Source: Candidatus Denitrolinea symbiosum
Lineage (GTDB): Bacteria > Chloroflexota > Anaerolineae > Anaerolineales > Villigracilaceae
Assembly: GCA_017312345.1 (NCBI GenBank)
Contig: BLAA01000001.1
Coordinates: 1,426,001-1,490,000, forward strand
Reading direction: 5' to 3'
Length of the DNA: 64,000 nucleotides
In this document: positions 49,966-60,635 of the stretch, one piece after another
Position numbering within the stretch: the stretch's first letter is position 1
How the letters are laid out: every line of letters begins with the position of its first letter
Notes under the pieces: generated by a model
What the model was told of the DNA's origin: nothing
Database searches by the model: none
Seen by the model: only the letters and a program-made list of their open reading frames with translations
Translations under genes and position numbers: made by a program

Positions 49966-51282
49966 TTACACGGCGTGCCCGGTGTTTAACATTGGAGCGC
50001 TTTCTCCATCGCACGCCTTCATATAATCGCCCAACACCCTGTTCAACCTCGCTTCAATGACCTGCTCCGCGCTCAATCCCGTCTCCCCAACGAATTGACT
50101 CAACAATGCGTATGGTAACGTCTCATTACCAAGATTTTTCATCAACCGTTCGAATGCGTTTTGCACATCGGGCTGAACCCAGTAATAGCGCGCGCGGTCG
50201 CTCAAACTATATTTGCGTTTGAAAGCCTGTTCCGTTTTATCGCCGCGATAATATTTTTTCCAATATTGCGGCTGGGTCACCATCGCGTCGTCTAACACTT
50301 GAATGATGTTCGAGCGTTCGTCTTTTGCCGTCAATTCGTTTTCGATCAGCGCCAGCGCAAAGACCGCCTCGCGGAAGGCAAATGTCAAACCAGGACCCAC
50401 TTTGAGAATCGCAAAATGGTCGCGCACAAGATTCGCCAGCGCCTCGCGCGTTTGATAATCGGTCGAGTGCGCTTCGTAGACCAGCGCCTGTGATTCGATG
50501 AACTTCGACAACTCCTTCGCCGCCTCAGGCTGATACGGCAGGACAAAGTCATCGCCGAATTCCACGCCTGGCTGGACGACGACTCCCACGACTCTCTCCC
50601 ACGCCGATTCCAACCCCGCCTTCACAAACGCTTCACGCGTGACCTCGATCGTCTGCCGCGCATCTTCCACCTTCGTCACGCTGACGCCCTCCTCATGTTC
50701 CGTCGCGCCGCCAGGGACAGGCACTTCACTGCCGATGATGTAACGCAACTGCCCTCCTCTCCCTCTGGGAGATGGGTCGGGGGTGAGGGCGCTTTCCGCA
50801 ACCTTCGCCAATTGCGCGGCGCGCGAAGCGATCACTTCGACGGGCAAACTTGTATCGTTCGCGCAAGCCATCGAACAATCGAGATGAATTTTGGTGAAGC
50901 CCGCCTGCACATAATCACGGATCATCGCTTTCGATTTTTCCATCGCAACTTCGGCAGGCTCGTTCTGCCAGACATTTGGACCCAGATGGTCGCCCCCCAA
51001 AATAATTTGCTCGAATGGAAAATTAACTTGTTTCGCAATGCCGCGCACATACGAAACAAAATCTTTTGGCGTCATGCCTGTGTATCCGCCGAATTGATTC
51101 ACCTGATTGCATGTCGCTTCGATGAGAACAGGCCTAGTAACGACTTCAGTCGTTCCATTGCGACGACTTAAGTCGTCACTACGCAAAACTGTTTTCAACA
51201 CCCATGCATGCGCCGAACAAACCGACGTAATCCCTTTTGCCTCGCCTCGTTGTTGCGCCGCTACAATTTCATCCAGAAACAT
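49966..51282 (-). CDS. GatZ/KbaZ-like tagatose-bisphosphate aldolase accessory protein or kinase
   Basis: This 438-residue protein is of the D-tagatose-1,6-bisphosphate aldolase class II 'non-catalytic subunit' family: SVCSAHAWVL, VLIEATCNQVNQFGGYTGMTP and GGDHLGPN. No GatY/KbaY class II aldolase is present. Some annotate this family as tagatose-6-phosphate kinase. Two stretches are repeat-derived: residues from 51136-51184 (SDDLSRRNGTTEVVT) and from 50752-50790 (ALTPDPSPRGRG). The gene ends the catabolic operon and overlaps the kinase stop by 14 bases. Confidence 0.88.
   Translation of the reverse strand: MFLDEIVAAQQRGEAKGITSVCSAHAWVLKTVLRSDDLSRRNGTTEVVTRPVLIEATCNQVNQFGGYTGMTPKDFVSYVRGIAKQVNFPFEQIILGGDHLGPNVWQNEPAEVAMEKSKAMIRDYVQAGFTKIHLDCSMACANDTSLPVEVIASRAAQLAKVAESALTPDPSPRGRGGQLRYIIGSEVPVPGGATEHEEGVSVTKVEDARQTIEVTREAFVKAGLESAWERVVGVVVQPGVEFGDDFVLPYQPEAAKELSKFIESQALVYEAHSTDYQTREALANLVRDHFAILKVGPGLTFAFREAVFALALIENELTAKDERSNIIQVLDDAMVTQPQYWKKYYRGDKTEQAFKRKYSLSDRARYYWVQPDVQNAFERLMKNLGNETLPYALLSQFVGETGLSAEQVIEARLNRVLGDYMKACDGESAPMLNTGHAV
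50752..50790. repeat. In-frame CTCTCCC/GGGTGAGGG repeat inside the GatZ-like gene
   Basis: This encodes ALTPDPSPRGRG, a stretch familiar from a widespread intergenic repeat. Related copies are at 55250-55290 (inside the DUF4832 gene) and 60600-60635 (intergenic). Confidence 0.7.
51136..51184. repeat. In-frame ACGACTTCAGTCGT palindrome inside the GatZ-like gene
   Basis: AACGACTTCAGTCGTT and CGACGACTTAAGTCGTC are two adjacent palindromes that together insert about 16 codons between the SAHAWVLKTVL and VLIEATCNQ segments, which are normally closer in the family. Confidence 0.7.
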
Positions 51283-52189
51283 ATTTCATCGCCTCTTCCA
51301 AAGTCGGCTGACCGTCCGTGCCGCCCGCCCGCTGCGTGGACAACGCGCCGCACACGCACGCCAGCCGCAAAGATTTTTCCAAACTCCACTCGCGCAAATA
51401 TCCAAACACAAAGCCCGCGTCGAACGAATCGCCCGCGCCGACGGTATCAACAACCTTGACTGGAATACTTTCCATTCGGACTCTCTCGCCTTTTGACATT
51501 CCCAACGCCCCATCTTTTCCCAACTTGATTGCCAACGCTTCCACCCTCGACTGCAACCTGCTCGCCGCCTCTTCGACATTTTCCGCGCCCGTGAGCGACT
51601 TCGCTTCAGCTTCGTTCGGCAAAAAGATATTCGTCACCGCAAGCAGTTCATCGAACCCTGTCCACTTTTCGGATGGGTCGTAATTTGTATCCAACGAAGT
51701 AGACAACCCAAGCGCATGGGCGCGTTTGAACAAGGCAGGCAGGTCAGGCTGGAGTTTCGTTTGCAGGAAGTAACTCGCCACATGCAAGTGACGCGCCTGC
51801 GCCAACAAACTGTCAGTGATGGCGGAGGCTTGAAGTTCGGCGATCAAGCCAGAATGAGTCAGAATCGCTCGGTCAACGCCGTTGTTGAGGATGACGCTGA
51901 GTCCCGTCTGCCCGTTTTGATGAACGATCACCGCGCTGACATCCACGCCGCGCTTGGACATTTCATCCAGCATGAATCTTCCAAACACGTCGTCGCCGCA
52001 CACGCCGATGAACGCGACCTTCAACCCCAGCCGCGCCGCCCCGCACGCAAAAATAGCGGACGACGAACCGATGGCAAGTTTTGCATCGCCCACGATCTTC
52101 TCGACCTGCCCGAACTCAGGCATGACGTTTCCTGAAAGGATCAAATCGGGGTTGATTTCGCCAGCGACGAGGATGTCAAATGGTTTCAT
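51269..52189 (-). CDS. PfkB-family carbohydrate kinase
   Basis: This 306-residue ribokinase-fold enzyme has the N-terminal VAGEINPDLILSG, GSSSAIFACGAARLG and the C-terminal signature VVDTVGAGDSFDAGFVFG with the catalytic aspartate. In this operon it could phosphorylate tagatose-6-phosphate or a related ketose phosphate to give the aldolase substrate. A repeat-rich short gap (52190-52204) separates it from the aldolase gene. Confidence 0.92.
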   Translation of the reverse strand: MKPFDILVAGEINPDLILSGNVMPEFGQVEKIVGDAKLAIGSSSAIFACGAARLGLKVAFIGVCGDDVFGRFMLDEMSKRGVDVSAVIVHQNGQTGLSVILNNGVDRAILTHSGLIAELQASAITDSLLAQARHLHVASYFLQTKLQPDLPALFKRAHALGLSTSLDTNYDPSEKWTGFDELLAVTNIFLPNEAEAKSLTGAENVEEAASRLQSRVEALAIKLGKDGALGMSKGERVRMESIPVKVVDTVGAGDSFDAGFVFGYLREWSLEKSLRLACVCGALSTQRAGGTDGQPTLEEAMKYVSG

Positions 52190-52204
52190 GTTCCAGGTTG
52201 CAGG

Positions 52205-53149
52205 TTAGTAGGTTATATGCCAGCCGAACGGGGCAGAGGCGGAATAAAAATCGGTGTAGGGTTTTGCGAGGGCGTGGCATAATGACGCGAGGCGCGCCAG
52301 GCGCGGTTGGGCAACCGTATGTAAAAACTTTGAGCGCTCTTCGCCGCCCAGCATCACTGATTCCTTCCATACCGCCCGCCCGACGGCAATTCCGCTCGCT
52401 CCCGCGTTGCACGCGACAATCGTCTGTTGCAGGAATGTTTCATAATCCACTGCGGCAGAGAGGAGAATCCACGGAATGTCTATGACGGAAGAAATTTCTT
52501 CGCAGGCTTCCTTCCACAATGCTTGATTTGTTTCCGTGGCGTCGAGGGGAAATTCGGCTTTGAGAATGTCCACATTCAGCGGAGCGAGGCGTCTGGCGCT
52601 TTCGATGATGACATATCTTTTTTCTTCGGAGGAAAGTTTTTCATCGTTGAGCGAGTAGGATAACGGCTCAAGCATGAGTACAAGATCATGCTTTATGCAT
52701 TCCGCCGCGATGTGTTTTGTGAAATCTTCTGTTTCTTGGGCAGTGGGCGAGTCAGGGTGGTAATAGACGAGTAATTTAATGGCAGAAGCGCCCATACGCC
52801 TGGCTTTTTCCACGCTCCAGCCAGGGATGACTTGCGCTTTTCTGGCGGTTGCATCGCCTGTGTAGCCTGTCGATTCGACTGCCACGACCAGCCCAACTCC
52901 GCTGGGGATGACATTCTCTGCTATGGCTTGAGCGGCGGAAACTTCGGGGTCGAGCAAAACAGCCGTCCCGTAGGGAGCGAGCGCCGAGGTCACGCCCAGT
53001 TTAAAGCGCGAGAGTTGAGCGTCATCCACAAAAGCAGGGTTTGCCTTGCGAAGGTTTTGGCGATGATCAAGCGCGAGGGCGGTAAAAGTTCCGCATTGCG
53101 ACGCGATCTGTTGAAGCCCGCGCAGTTTTCCAATTGAGATAGATTTCAT
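52205..53149 (-). CDS. Class I aldolase, LacD/tagatose-bisphosphate type
   Basis: This 314-residue TIM-barrel aldolase matches the LacD and sulfofructose-phosphate aldolase family: FTALALDHRQNL, KLLVYYHPDS, the Schiff-base lysine probably in DILKAEFP, and WILLSAAVDYETF. It would split tagatose-1,6-bisphosphate or an analogue into dihydroxyacetone phosphate and an aldehyde. AGGAAG precedes ATG 53149. Neighbouring kinase and AgaS-like genes favour a tagatose route. Confidence 0.87.
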   Translation of the reverse strand: MKSISIGKLRGLQQIASQCGTFTALALDHRQNLRKANPAFVDDAQLSRFKLGVTSALAPYGTAVLLDPEVSAAQAIAENVIPSGVGLVVAVESTGYTGDATARKAQVIPGWSVEKARRMGASAIKLLVYYHPDSPTAQETEDFTKHIAAECIKHDLVLMLEPLSYSLNDEKLSSEEKRYVIIESARRLAPLNVDILKAEFPLDATETNQALWKEACEEISSVIDIPWILLSAAVDYETFLQQTIVACNAGASGIAVGRAVWKESVMLGGEERSKFLHTVAQPRLARLASLCHALAKPYTDFYSASAPFGWHITY

Positions 53150-53157
53150 ATTTCTTC

Positions 53158-54489
<1,332 letters not shown>

Positions 54490-54505
54490 AAGTTTCTCCT
54501 ATGTT

Positions 54506-56350
54506 TCATTTCACTGTGTACGATTGTTTGCTCGTGGCGAAAACGACATCCCAGTTCGTGTCCACGATTTGGAAGACGAGGTCGAATTGAGATGTGTTGA
54601 GCAATGCGCGCGAGATATTCCAAGTGACGCGGCTACCCGTATCGGCAAAGACGATTTGGACTTCCGTGGGCGACCATTTCCAGTCTGAGCCTGAGCCGTC
54701 GTAGATATTCCACGTGTTGTTCTCAAAAAGAACGTCCGCGCCGATGCCGTTGACGGTGAAGCCCGTTTTTGGATTTTGATCTGTATCAATGAAAACTTGA
54801 AAGGCGTTGTATTGTCCGCTGGCGTAATCGAACGAAAGGGAAATCGTTTCCGCGTCGTTGATGATTTGCGAATTGAAGATCGCTTCGCCCGATGCGGCTG
54901 GGACGGCGGCGGTCGGCTCAGGCGTGGAGGTTGAGGCGGGAATCGTTGCCTGAGTTTGCAATTCTTCCACTTGCATCGAATCGCCTTTTGCGTAACTGCC
55001 CGTCACGGACGAATCAACAGCGATCTGTCCGAGGGTGTTGTAGCCAGTCGCTTCATCCCAAACATTTTCGTTTGCAAATTGAACCGCGTACAACGAATTG
55101 TCTTGCAAGGTCTCCGCTTCGTCGGGGAGCCAAAGGGAGAGGTTGTATTCGCCTTCGTCCATTTTCGATGGCAGGCGGATGCTCGCTGTGAAAGTGGATT
55201 CGCCTGACTGCCATGTGCGCGGGTCGAGTTCGAGTTTGGTTTTGTACTCGCCCTCACCCCTGTCCCCGCTTCCATTGGAAGAGGGGGATAGAACAACATA
55301 AAGCGGGCGCGGATTCATCAGTGAGGCAAAGCCGCTGTTTGTGATATTCACCGTCAGGTTGAGCAAGCCGCCTGGGCGCGCTTGTTCGTTGAAGTCGGCG
55401 GAGGCCAACGCGAGGCGATAGCCCATGCGGTCGTTGATCTCTTGCAGGCATCCGCCCGCCTCCCAACTGCGGATGATGCCTTTGTGATACGCCTCGTTAA
55501 TGGCGGAGAAGTGCAAGAGTTCCATTTCGTGCAGGGCGTTCGTACACTCTGAACGCGGCGGGAAGGGCGCGCACGTTTCGCCAGACATCGGCGTGAAGCG
55601 AGTCAACTCGGCGAGATAGCCCTGGTCGCGTTCGATGGTGTTGACGCCATCACGCTCATATGTGCCGACATCCGTTTCGCTCGAAAGGAAGCAGTCGTTA
55701 TGATGTGCGACGTGCGCGTTGACCGCGTCTTCGGGCTTCGGGTACATCGCGATGATGTTGGCAGGATAACGTACTTGAACAAAGCGGTTCGGGATTGCGG
55801 CGGTGAGCGCGTTGAGAATGTCGCGCTTGTCGGTGATGTTGTCGAGTCCGTTTGTGGATGTGTGCCACTCGCCCCACGCGCCGATGAAGCCCGCCTCCAG
55901 CCAGGCGATGACGTCGGAATCTTTTTGCAGGAGCGGAGTCAACTGCTCGATGTGTTTCAGGATTTGGGATTTGGACGCGTCGGGCTCGGTATCGGGATAC
56001 GGTCCCTGGTTGTAGGCAAAGCGGACGATGGCTTTCACTCCCGCTTCTCGGACGTCGTTGAAGTTGGTCTGCAATCCGTTCAGCATTTCCTCAGGGAGGT
56101 CTGATGCGCGGTAGTCGTCCAAACGGATGTTAAGGTGGACGAGCGTGTTGCCCGTGATACGCACAGAACTGAACCCCGCTGGGCTGGGCAATTCGTATGG
56201 GGTGAAGAATCCACGCTCGGGGTTGAGGAGAGAGGCGTCGGAGGAGGGGTAGGCGTGGGAAACTGAATCAGGTTCGGGTGAGGATGAAGCGGGTCCACAT
56301 CCGAAGAGGAGGAAGATGGTGAGTAGAAAGTGGAAAGTGGGATGTCGCAT
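54506..56350 (-). CDS. Lipoprotein with DUF4874/DUF4832 domains
   Basis: This 614-residue exported lipoprotein has a signal peptide ending in LLFGC (cysteine about 18). Residues 40-300 carry NPERGFFTPYEL and FIGAWGEWHTS, typical of DUF4874, and residues 300-450 a DUF4832-type beta domain. A serine/proline linker leads to a C-terminal beta-sandwich (SLSFDYASGQYNAFQVFIDT). It is probably a surface glycan-binding or hydrolytic protein of the operon. A repeat-derived LSPSSNGSGDRGEGE stretch lies at 55250-55290. Confidence 0.85.
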   Translation of the reverse strand: MRHPTFHFLLTIFLLFGCGPASSSPEPDSVSHAYPSSDASLLNPERGFFTPYELPSPAGFSSVRITGNTLVHLNIRLDDYRASDLPEEMLNGLQTNFNDVREAGVKAIVRFAYNQGPYPDTEPDASKSQILKHIEQLTPLLQKDSDVIAWLEAGFIGAWGEWHTSTNGLDNITDKRDILNALTAAIPNRFVQVRYPANIIAMYPKPEDAVNAHVAHHNDCFLSSETDVGTYERDGVNTIERDQGYLAELTRFTPMSGETCAPFPPRSECTNALHEMELLHFSAINEAYHKGIIRSWEAGGCLQEINDRMGYRLALASADFNEQARPGGLLNLTVNITNSGFASLMNPRPLYVVLSPSSNGSGDRGEGEYKTKLELDPRTWQSGESTFTASIRLPSKMDEGEYNLSLWLPDEAETLQDNSLYAVQFANENVWDEATGYNTLGQIAVDSSVTGSYAKGDSMQVEELQTQATIPASTSTPEPTAAVPAASGEAIFNSQIINDAETISLSFDYASGQYNAFQVFIDTDQNPKTGFTVNGIGADVLFENNTWNIYDGSGSDWKWSPTEVQIVFADTGSRVTWNISRALLNTSQFDLVFQIVDTNWDVVFATSKQSYTVK

Positions 56351-56434
56351 GGTGTGTGGTGTGTGAGATACGAGATACGGGATACAAGATAGGAGATAGG
56401 GGTTACGTGTGTACGTGTTTACCTGTGTACTTGT
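56351..56434. repeat. GAGATAC heptamers and GTGTACTT octamers
   Basis: GAGATAC/GGGATAC/AAGATAG units run from 56368 to 56402, and TACGTGTG/TACGTGTT/TACCTGTG units from 56405 to 56434. They fill the gap between the DUF4832 gene and the permease remnant. Confidence 0.75.
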
Positions 56435-56654
56435 TTATTTGAATGCGGACTGAGTCGCTTGGTCTACGATCCAGCGTTGGAGGAAGATGTAGACGAAGAA
56501 GATCGGCAGGAGGGTGAGGATGGAGGCGGCGAGGACGAGTCCTTGATTGGAGACGTGTTGGGTTTGGAACCAGACAACCAATAACGGGATGGTGCGTTTT
56601 TCAGGCGAGGTGAGGACGATGAGGGGCCAGAGGTAATCGTTCCAGGTGGAGATA
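56435..56654 (-). pseudogene. C-terminal remnant of a sugar ABC permease (MalG type)
   Basis: About 72 codons remain, reading ISTWNDYLWPLIVLTSPEKR through to a normal MalG-like C-terminus (FLQRWIVDQATQSAFK-stop). The upstream part, including the EAA loop, is missing. Coding similarity ends at 56654, exactly where the IS256 end begins. No start codon is available, so the gene is dead. Confidence 0.9.
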
Positions 56655-58068
56655 GTGCAAGGATTTTTCTGTAAAAGTGATCTGGCTTTCCTCGGAAGGA
56701 GAGTCCCAAAAACGGAGAAGGGGCTCTGGGAAGACAAAGTTCGGGTAAAATGAGCGCACCCCAACGGAAACGGGAACGGCGCTTCTCAAAAAGGCTGTTC
56801 TCGTTTTCATTTAGGAGGAGGGTTTTCGTCCATCGAAAGATAGACTCGACCCATCTGCCATTCCTCATCCTGTTCCATCAGGATGGCGCTCACCAAACGC
56901 AAACAGGCGGCTTCATTGGGAAAGATGCTCACCACGTTGGTGCGCCGTCCAATTTCGCGGTTCAAGCGTTCCTGGGTGTTGTTGGTGCGCAGTTTCCTGC
57001 GGTGCGCTTCGGGAAAGGCGAACACGGTCAGTCCTTCGGGCAGGTTGGTTTCCATCCAGTCCGCCAGGCGGGAAGCGCTTTGAGCATACTTTTGAACCGT
57101 TTGCTTCAAGTAGGCTTCGGCCGTCGGACGGTCGGGGGCATTGAACACTCTGCGAATGTCCGCGGCCACTTCTGTCAACATCTCGCGGCGAGGAACGTAG
57201 CTGGTTGCATTCTGTTGCAGATGGTATTGGCAGCGCTGCCAGAGAACGCCTCCAAACACCGCCCGCAACGCTTGCCGCAAACCAGCGTGAGCGTCGCTGG
57301 TAATCAGACGCACACCGCTCAGGCCGCGCTGGATCAGGCTTTGCAGGAAGGCGCGCCAGAAGATTTCGGCCTCACCCAGACCTATCCTCACGCCCAAAAT
57401 CCTCCGTTTGCCGAGTGGATCCACTGCCTGGGCGATCAAAACGGCCGCATCTACCACCTGTCCATCCATCCGCACTTTCTCGTAGCGGGCATCCAAAAAC
57501 AGGTAGCGGATTTCTCCCAACGGTCGATTCTGCCAGGCTTCCAGCAAGACATCCAACTCCGAGGTGGCCTTGCTCACCAGACTGCTCGATACCTGGCTGC
57601 CGCACAACTTCTCGACAATGGCATTCACTTTGCGGGTCGAGGTCCCTTGCACATACATCTCGGCTAACGCCATCGTCAGGGCGCGTTCACTACGCAACCC
57701 TTTTTCCAGCGCTTGTGGATAATAATCCCCAGTCCGCACTTGCGGAACGGCAAATTCAATCGCGCCCATGCGCGTCCGCACTGTTTTCGGCTTGAACCCG
57801 TTGGCTTGGTCGCGTCGCTGTTCCGAGCGTTCGTAAGGCGCCACTCCCAGGTATTGCTGTCGCTCCGCTTTCATCGCCGCATTGACGATGACGCGCATCA
57901 ACTCGGGCAAGTAATCCAAGCCTTGCTCGCTGATCTGCTCCAAAACTTCGTTTGGTAAGGTACAATCATTTTGGTAGGTCATGGTCTCTATCCTTTCTGA
58001 AGTTGAGCTTTCCGAAAGAATATACCAGACCTACCTTTTTGGCAAATTTTACAGAAACAAGTTTACAC
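56655..58068. mobile_element. IS256-family insertion sequence
   Basis: The element is about 1414 bases long. Imperfect terminal inverted repeats start GTGCAAGGATTTTTCTGTAA at 56655 and, on the other strand, GTGTAAACTTGTTTCTGTAA from 58068; they share TTTCTGTAAAA. The single transposase gene is intact. The flanks (TGGAGATA left, TAACTACT right) show no 8-9 bp target duplication, and different genes lie on either side, so a deletion or recombination followed insertion. Confidence 0.82.
56807..57982 (-). CDS. IS256-family (Mutator-like) transposase
   Basis: This 391-residue DDE transposase has catalytic residues consistent with D in FLDARYEKVR, D in LITSDAHAGL and E in NNTQERLNREIG, plus the family CQYHLQQN segment. 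It is full length with no frameshift, so probably functional. ATG 57982 lies near the right end of the element. Confidence 0.95.
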   Translation of the reverse strand: MTYQNDCTLPNEVLEQISEQGLDYLPELMRVIVNAAMKAERQQYLGVAPYERSEQRRDQANGFKPKTVRTRMGAIEFAVPQVRTGDYYPQALEKGLRSERALTMALAEMYVQGTSTRKVNAIVEKLCGSQVSSSLVSKATSELDVLLEAWQNRPLGEIRYLFLDARYEKVRMDGQVVDAAVLIAQAVDPLGKRRILGVRIGLGEAEIFWRAFLQSLIQRGLSGVRLITSDAHAGLRQALRAVFGGVLWQRCQYHLQQNATSYVPRREMLTEVAADIRRVFNAPDRPTAEAYLKQTVQKYAQSASRLADWMETNLPEGLTVFAFPEAHRRKLRTNNTQERLNREIGRRTNVVSIFPNEAACLRLVSAILMEQDEEWQMGRVYLSMDENPPPK

Positions 58069-60246
58069 TAACTACTAGACACTGATGTTTATAACCAATT
58101 CTTGAAACTCTTACGAAAAATTTCTGAAGGGAATCCAGTTGTGCTCGTTATTGATGATTTACAGTGGGCGGACGATGAAACTGGTCATCTATTTAGCTAC
58201 ATTGCTCGGAAATTACCTGAAACAAACAATAAAATTGCACTTATTGGGGCTTACAGGTCTTACGATATGAAAAGCGATAATAAAAACCTGCTTGACACTT
58301 TTACTGATCTAGAAAAACGTAAAGAGGCTATAACTTTAAAGATTCCTCCTTTTACAGTTGAAGATATATCTTCTTTACTGGAAACCCTTTATAAAACTAA
58401 TTCAACCGAAATTTCTTCCGAGTTCAGAACGAAATTAATCTCGCACACTAACGGGAATCCTTTATTTATTACAGAAATACTAAAGCATTTAGAGGAAGAA
58501 CATAAAATCATATTGGTCGGGGACAACAACTGGCAATTCAAGTCCACTAACGATATCTTAAGTGATCTACCAGATTCTCTTCATGCAGTTCTTGAGCAAA
58601 GAATCGAAAAATTGGAAAAAAGGCTAAAGGAATTACTTACGCTAGCAAGCGTTGAGGGTGGAAGTTTTACTGCTGAAATACTGGCTAAAATAAAAAATAT
58701 CGAACTGGCGGAAGTATTAAATACTCTTGTTGAAGATTTGTCTAAAAATTATCGATTGGTTAATGAAGGCAGCGAAATTGAAATCTCACTCAATACTTTT
58801 GCAAGTTTGTATGAGTTTCGTCATGGGTTAATTCGCGACTACATATACAATAACTTGAGCCAGACGCAAAAGCGTATTTTGCACCAACAAGTTGGAAATT
58901 GCTTAGAAAGTTTATATGGTAGGAAATATTTCCTTATTGCCAACCAATTGGCCAATCATTTTTTAATCGCCAAAGATTATCAAAAGCTTGCTCGATACGG
59001 CCTGATAGTCGCTCGACAAGAAATGGAAAAATTTTCACCCCGACAAGCAATATGGTGGGCTAATACAGTTCTTGATGCATTACGCCGCCTTGATGAGTCC
59101 AACAATACAGTGCGAGGCGAAACGCTACTTATTTTGATTCAAGCTAACATCCATCTTGGAAATCATAATGACGCATTATCTAAAATCAATGAAATGGAAT
59201 TGATTGAGGACCTAGACGAAGTGCAAAAAGGATTTTGTAAGTATTTAAAGAGCAATGTGACTGTTGGAGAAACGCAAGATGATCCTTTGGAGTTATTATT
59301 GCCTGCATTAGAGGTTTTTAGAATTCACAATGAAATCCAATTAGTTAGTTGGACATTGCGGCGATTAGCCCATATTTTTGCGACAAGAGGGAAGTTCGAA
59401 GATTCTGAGAAATATTCATCCGAATGTATAAATCTATTGGAAAGCCTTCAAGATTCCGCCAGCCTTGAAACATTAGGTATGATTTGGAGCGATGTTGCTG
59501 AGTATGCAATTGCTGCTGGAGATATGAGAAAAGCCGAAGAGGCAAACCAAAAGGCATTAAATATCTTTCAACAAATAAAAAACAAAAAGGGAGTAGCTGT
59601 GATGCTTGGCAACTTGGGAGGGCTTGAGTATATGTATGGCAATCTCGCAAAATCAGAAACGCTTACAAGGAGATCAGTTGAGCTTTTTCGCGAGATGGAG
59701 GACGTGGGTAAAATCATAGAGGGTTCAGATAATTTAGCCAGAGTATTAATTATAAGGGGTAAGGTTGCGGAGGCGAAACGATTATTGTTAGATATCGAGC
59801 CGATAGCCTTACAAATGAATGATGTTGGTTTTTTGCCAGAAATCTATATACATTTATCTCAAGTTGCTACTCTTGAAAAAGACGCAGAACAAGCTGCTAT
59901 TTATGGCATCAAATCCACTCGTATTGTTACAAGCGACGATCAATATTCAGCTCCTCGAGCTTTTTGTACGGCAGCTCTGTGTTTATTGGATGTTGGAAAA
60001 GTAGATCAAGCTAATCATTATATGGATCATGCTATAAAAATGGTAAACGATACTTCTTTCACTTTTCTTTATGTTAAAGCATTAGTTTATTTTGATTATG
60101 CTCAATTTCTATCACGAACCACCAATCAGATCAAACAAATATTACAAATAAGCAATGAAGCAGGCCAAATATTTTTACAGCTTAATGCTCGCAGGGATTT
60201 TGAAAAAGTAAATGATTTCGAAAAGTCACTTAAGGGCAAAATTTGA
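58069..60246 (+). pseudogene. 5'-truncated AAA/STAND ATPase with TPR repeats, foreign AT-rich DNA
   Basis: The open frame begins right after a TAA at the IS boundary and reads into VVLVIDDLQWADDETG, a Walker B region of an AAA_16/STAND ATPase. Walker A and any N-terminal catalytic domain are absent. Helical repeats of TPR type fill residues 300-700. The end resembles the C-terminus of adenylate-cyclase/AAA/TPR regulators. No proper start exists (TTG 58102 is the first candidate). Codon use is strikingly AT-rich compared with all neighbours. Confidence 0.85.
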
Positions 60247-60280
60247 AGCCACCTTCCGTTTTTTTTAATTCCCTTCAATA

Positions 60281-60583
60281 TTAGATTCTGCCAGGGATGA
60301 GAATCACATCCGCCGTGTTGCCAGCAGGAAGCGAAGTCTGAATCGTCTGAATGAAAACGTCCCACGGGAAAGTCTCGTACTTGATGGTCACATTCGGGTT
60401 CGCCGCCATGAAGTCATCGAACATCTTCTGGTTGGCTTCGTTAAAGGCGGGCGCTTGGTGTCCCCACACACGGATCTCGACCTTCTCGTCGGTCGCGGCG
60501 GGCGCGTCGGTTGCAGGCGCGCCTCCGCCGCACGCGGCAAGCAGCAGGCTTGCCATCACAAAAACGAACAGTAGTTTTTTCAT
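60281..60583 (-). pseudogene. N-terminal remnant of a sugar ABC substrate-binding lipoprotein
   Basis: 100 residues remain: a lipoprotein signal with lipobox LLAAC, an alanine/proline linker and the start of a family-1 binding fold (VEIRVWGHQAPAFNEANQKM). The frame stops at TAA 60281, about 30 bases beyond the foreign gene's end, where a full protein of about 420 residues would continue. It faces the permease remnant across the insertion. Confidence 0.88.
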
Positions 60584-60635
60584 GCTTCTTCTCCTTTGTT
60601 TTTCCCTCTCCCATTGGGAGAGGGCGGGGTGAGGG

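Noticed and set aside
56645..58076. Target-site duplication around the IS256 element
   Set aside because: The eight bases on each side (TGGAGATA and TAACTACT) do not match, nor do nearby shifts except a weak CAAG coincidence inside the ends.
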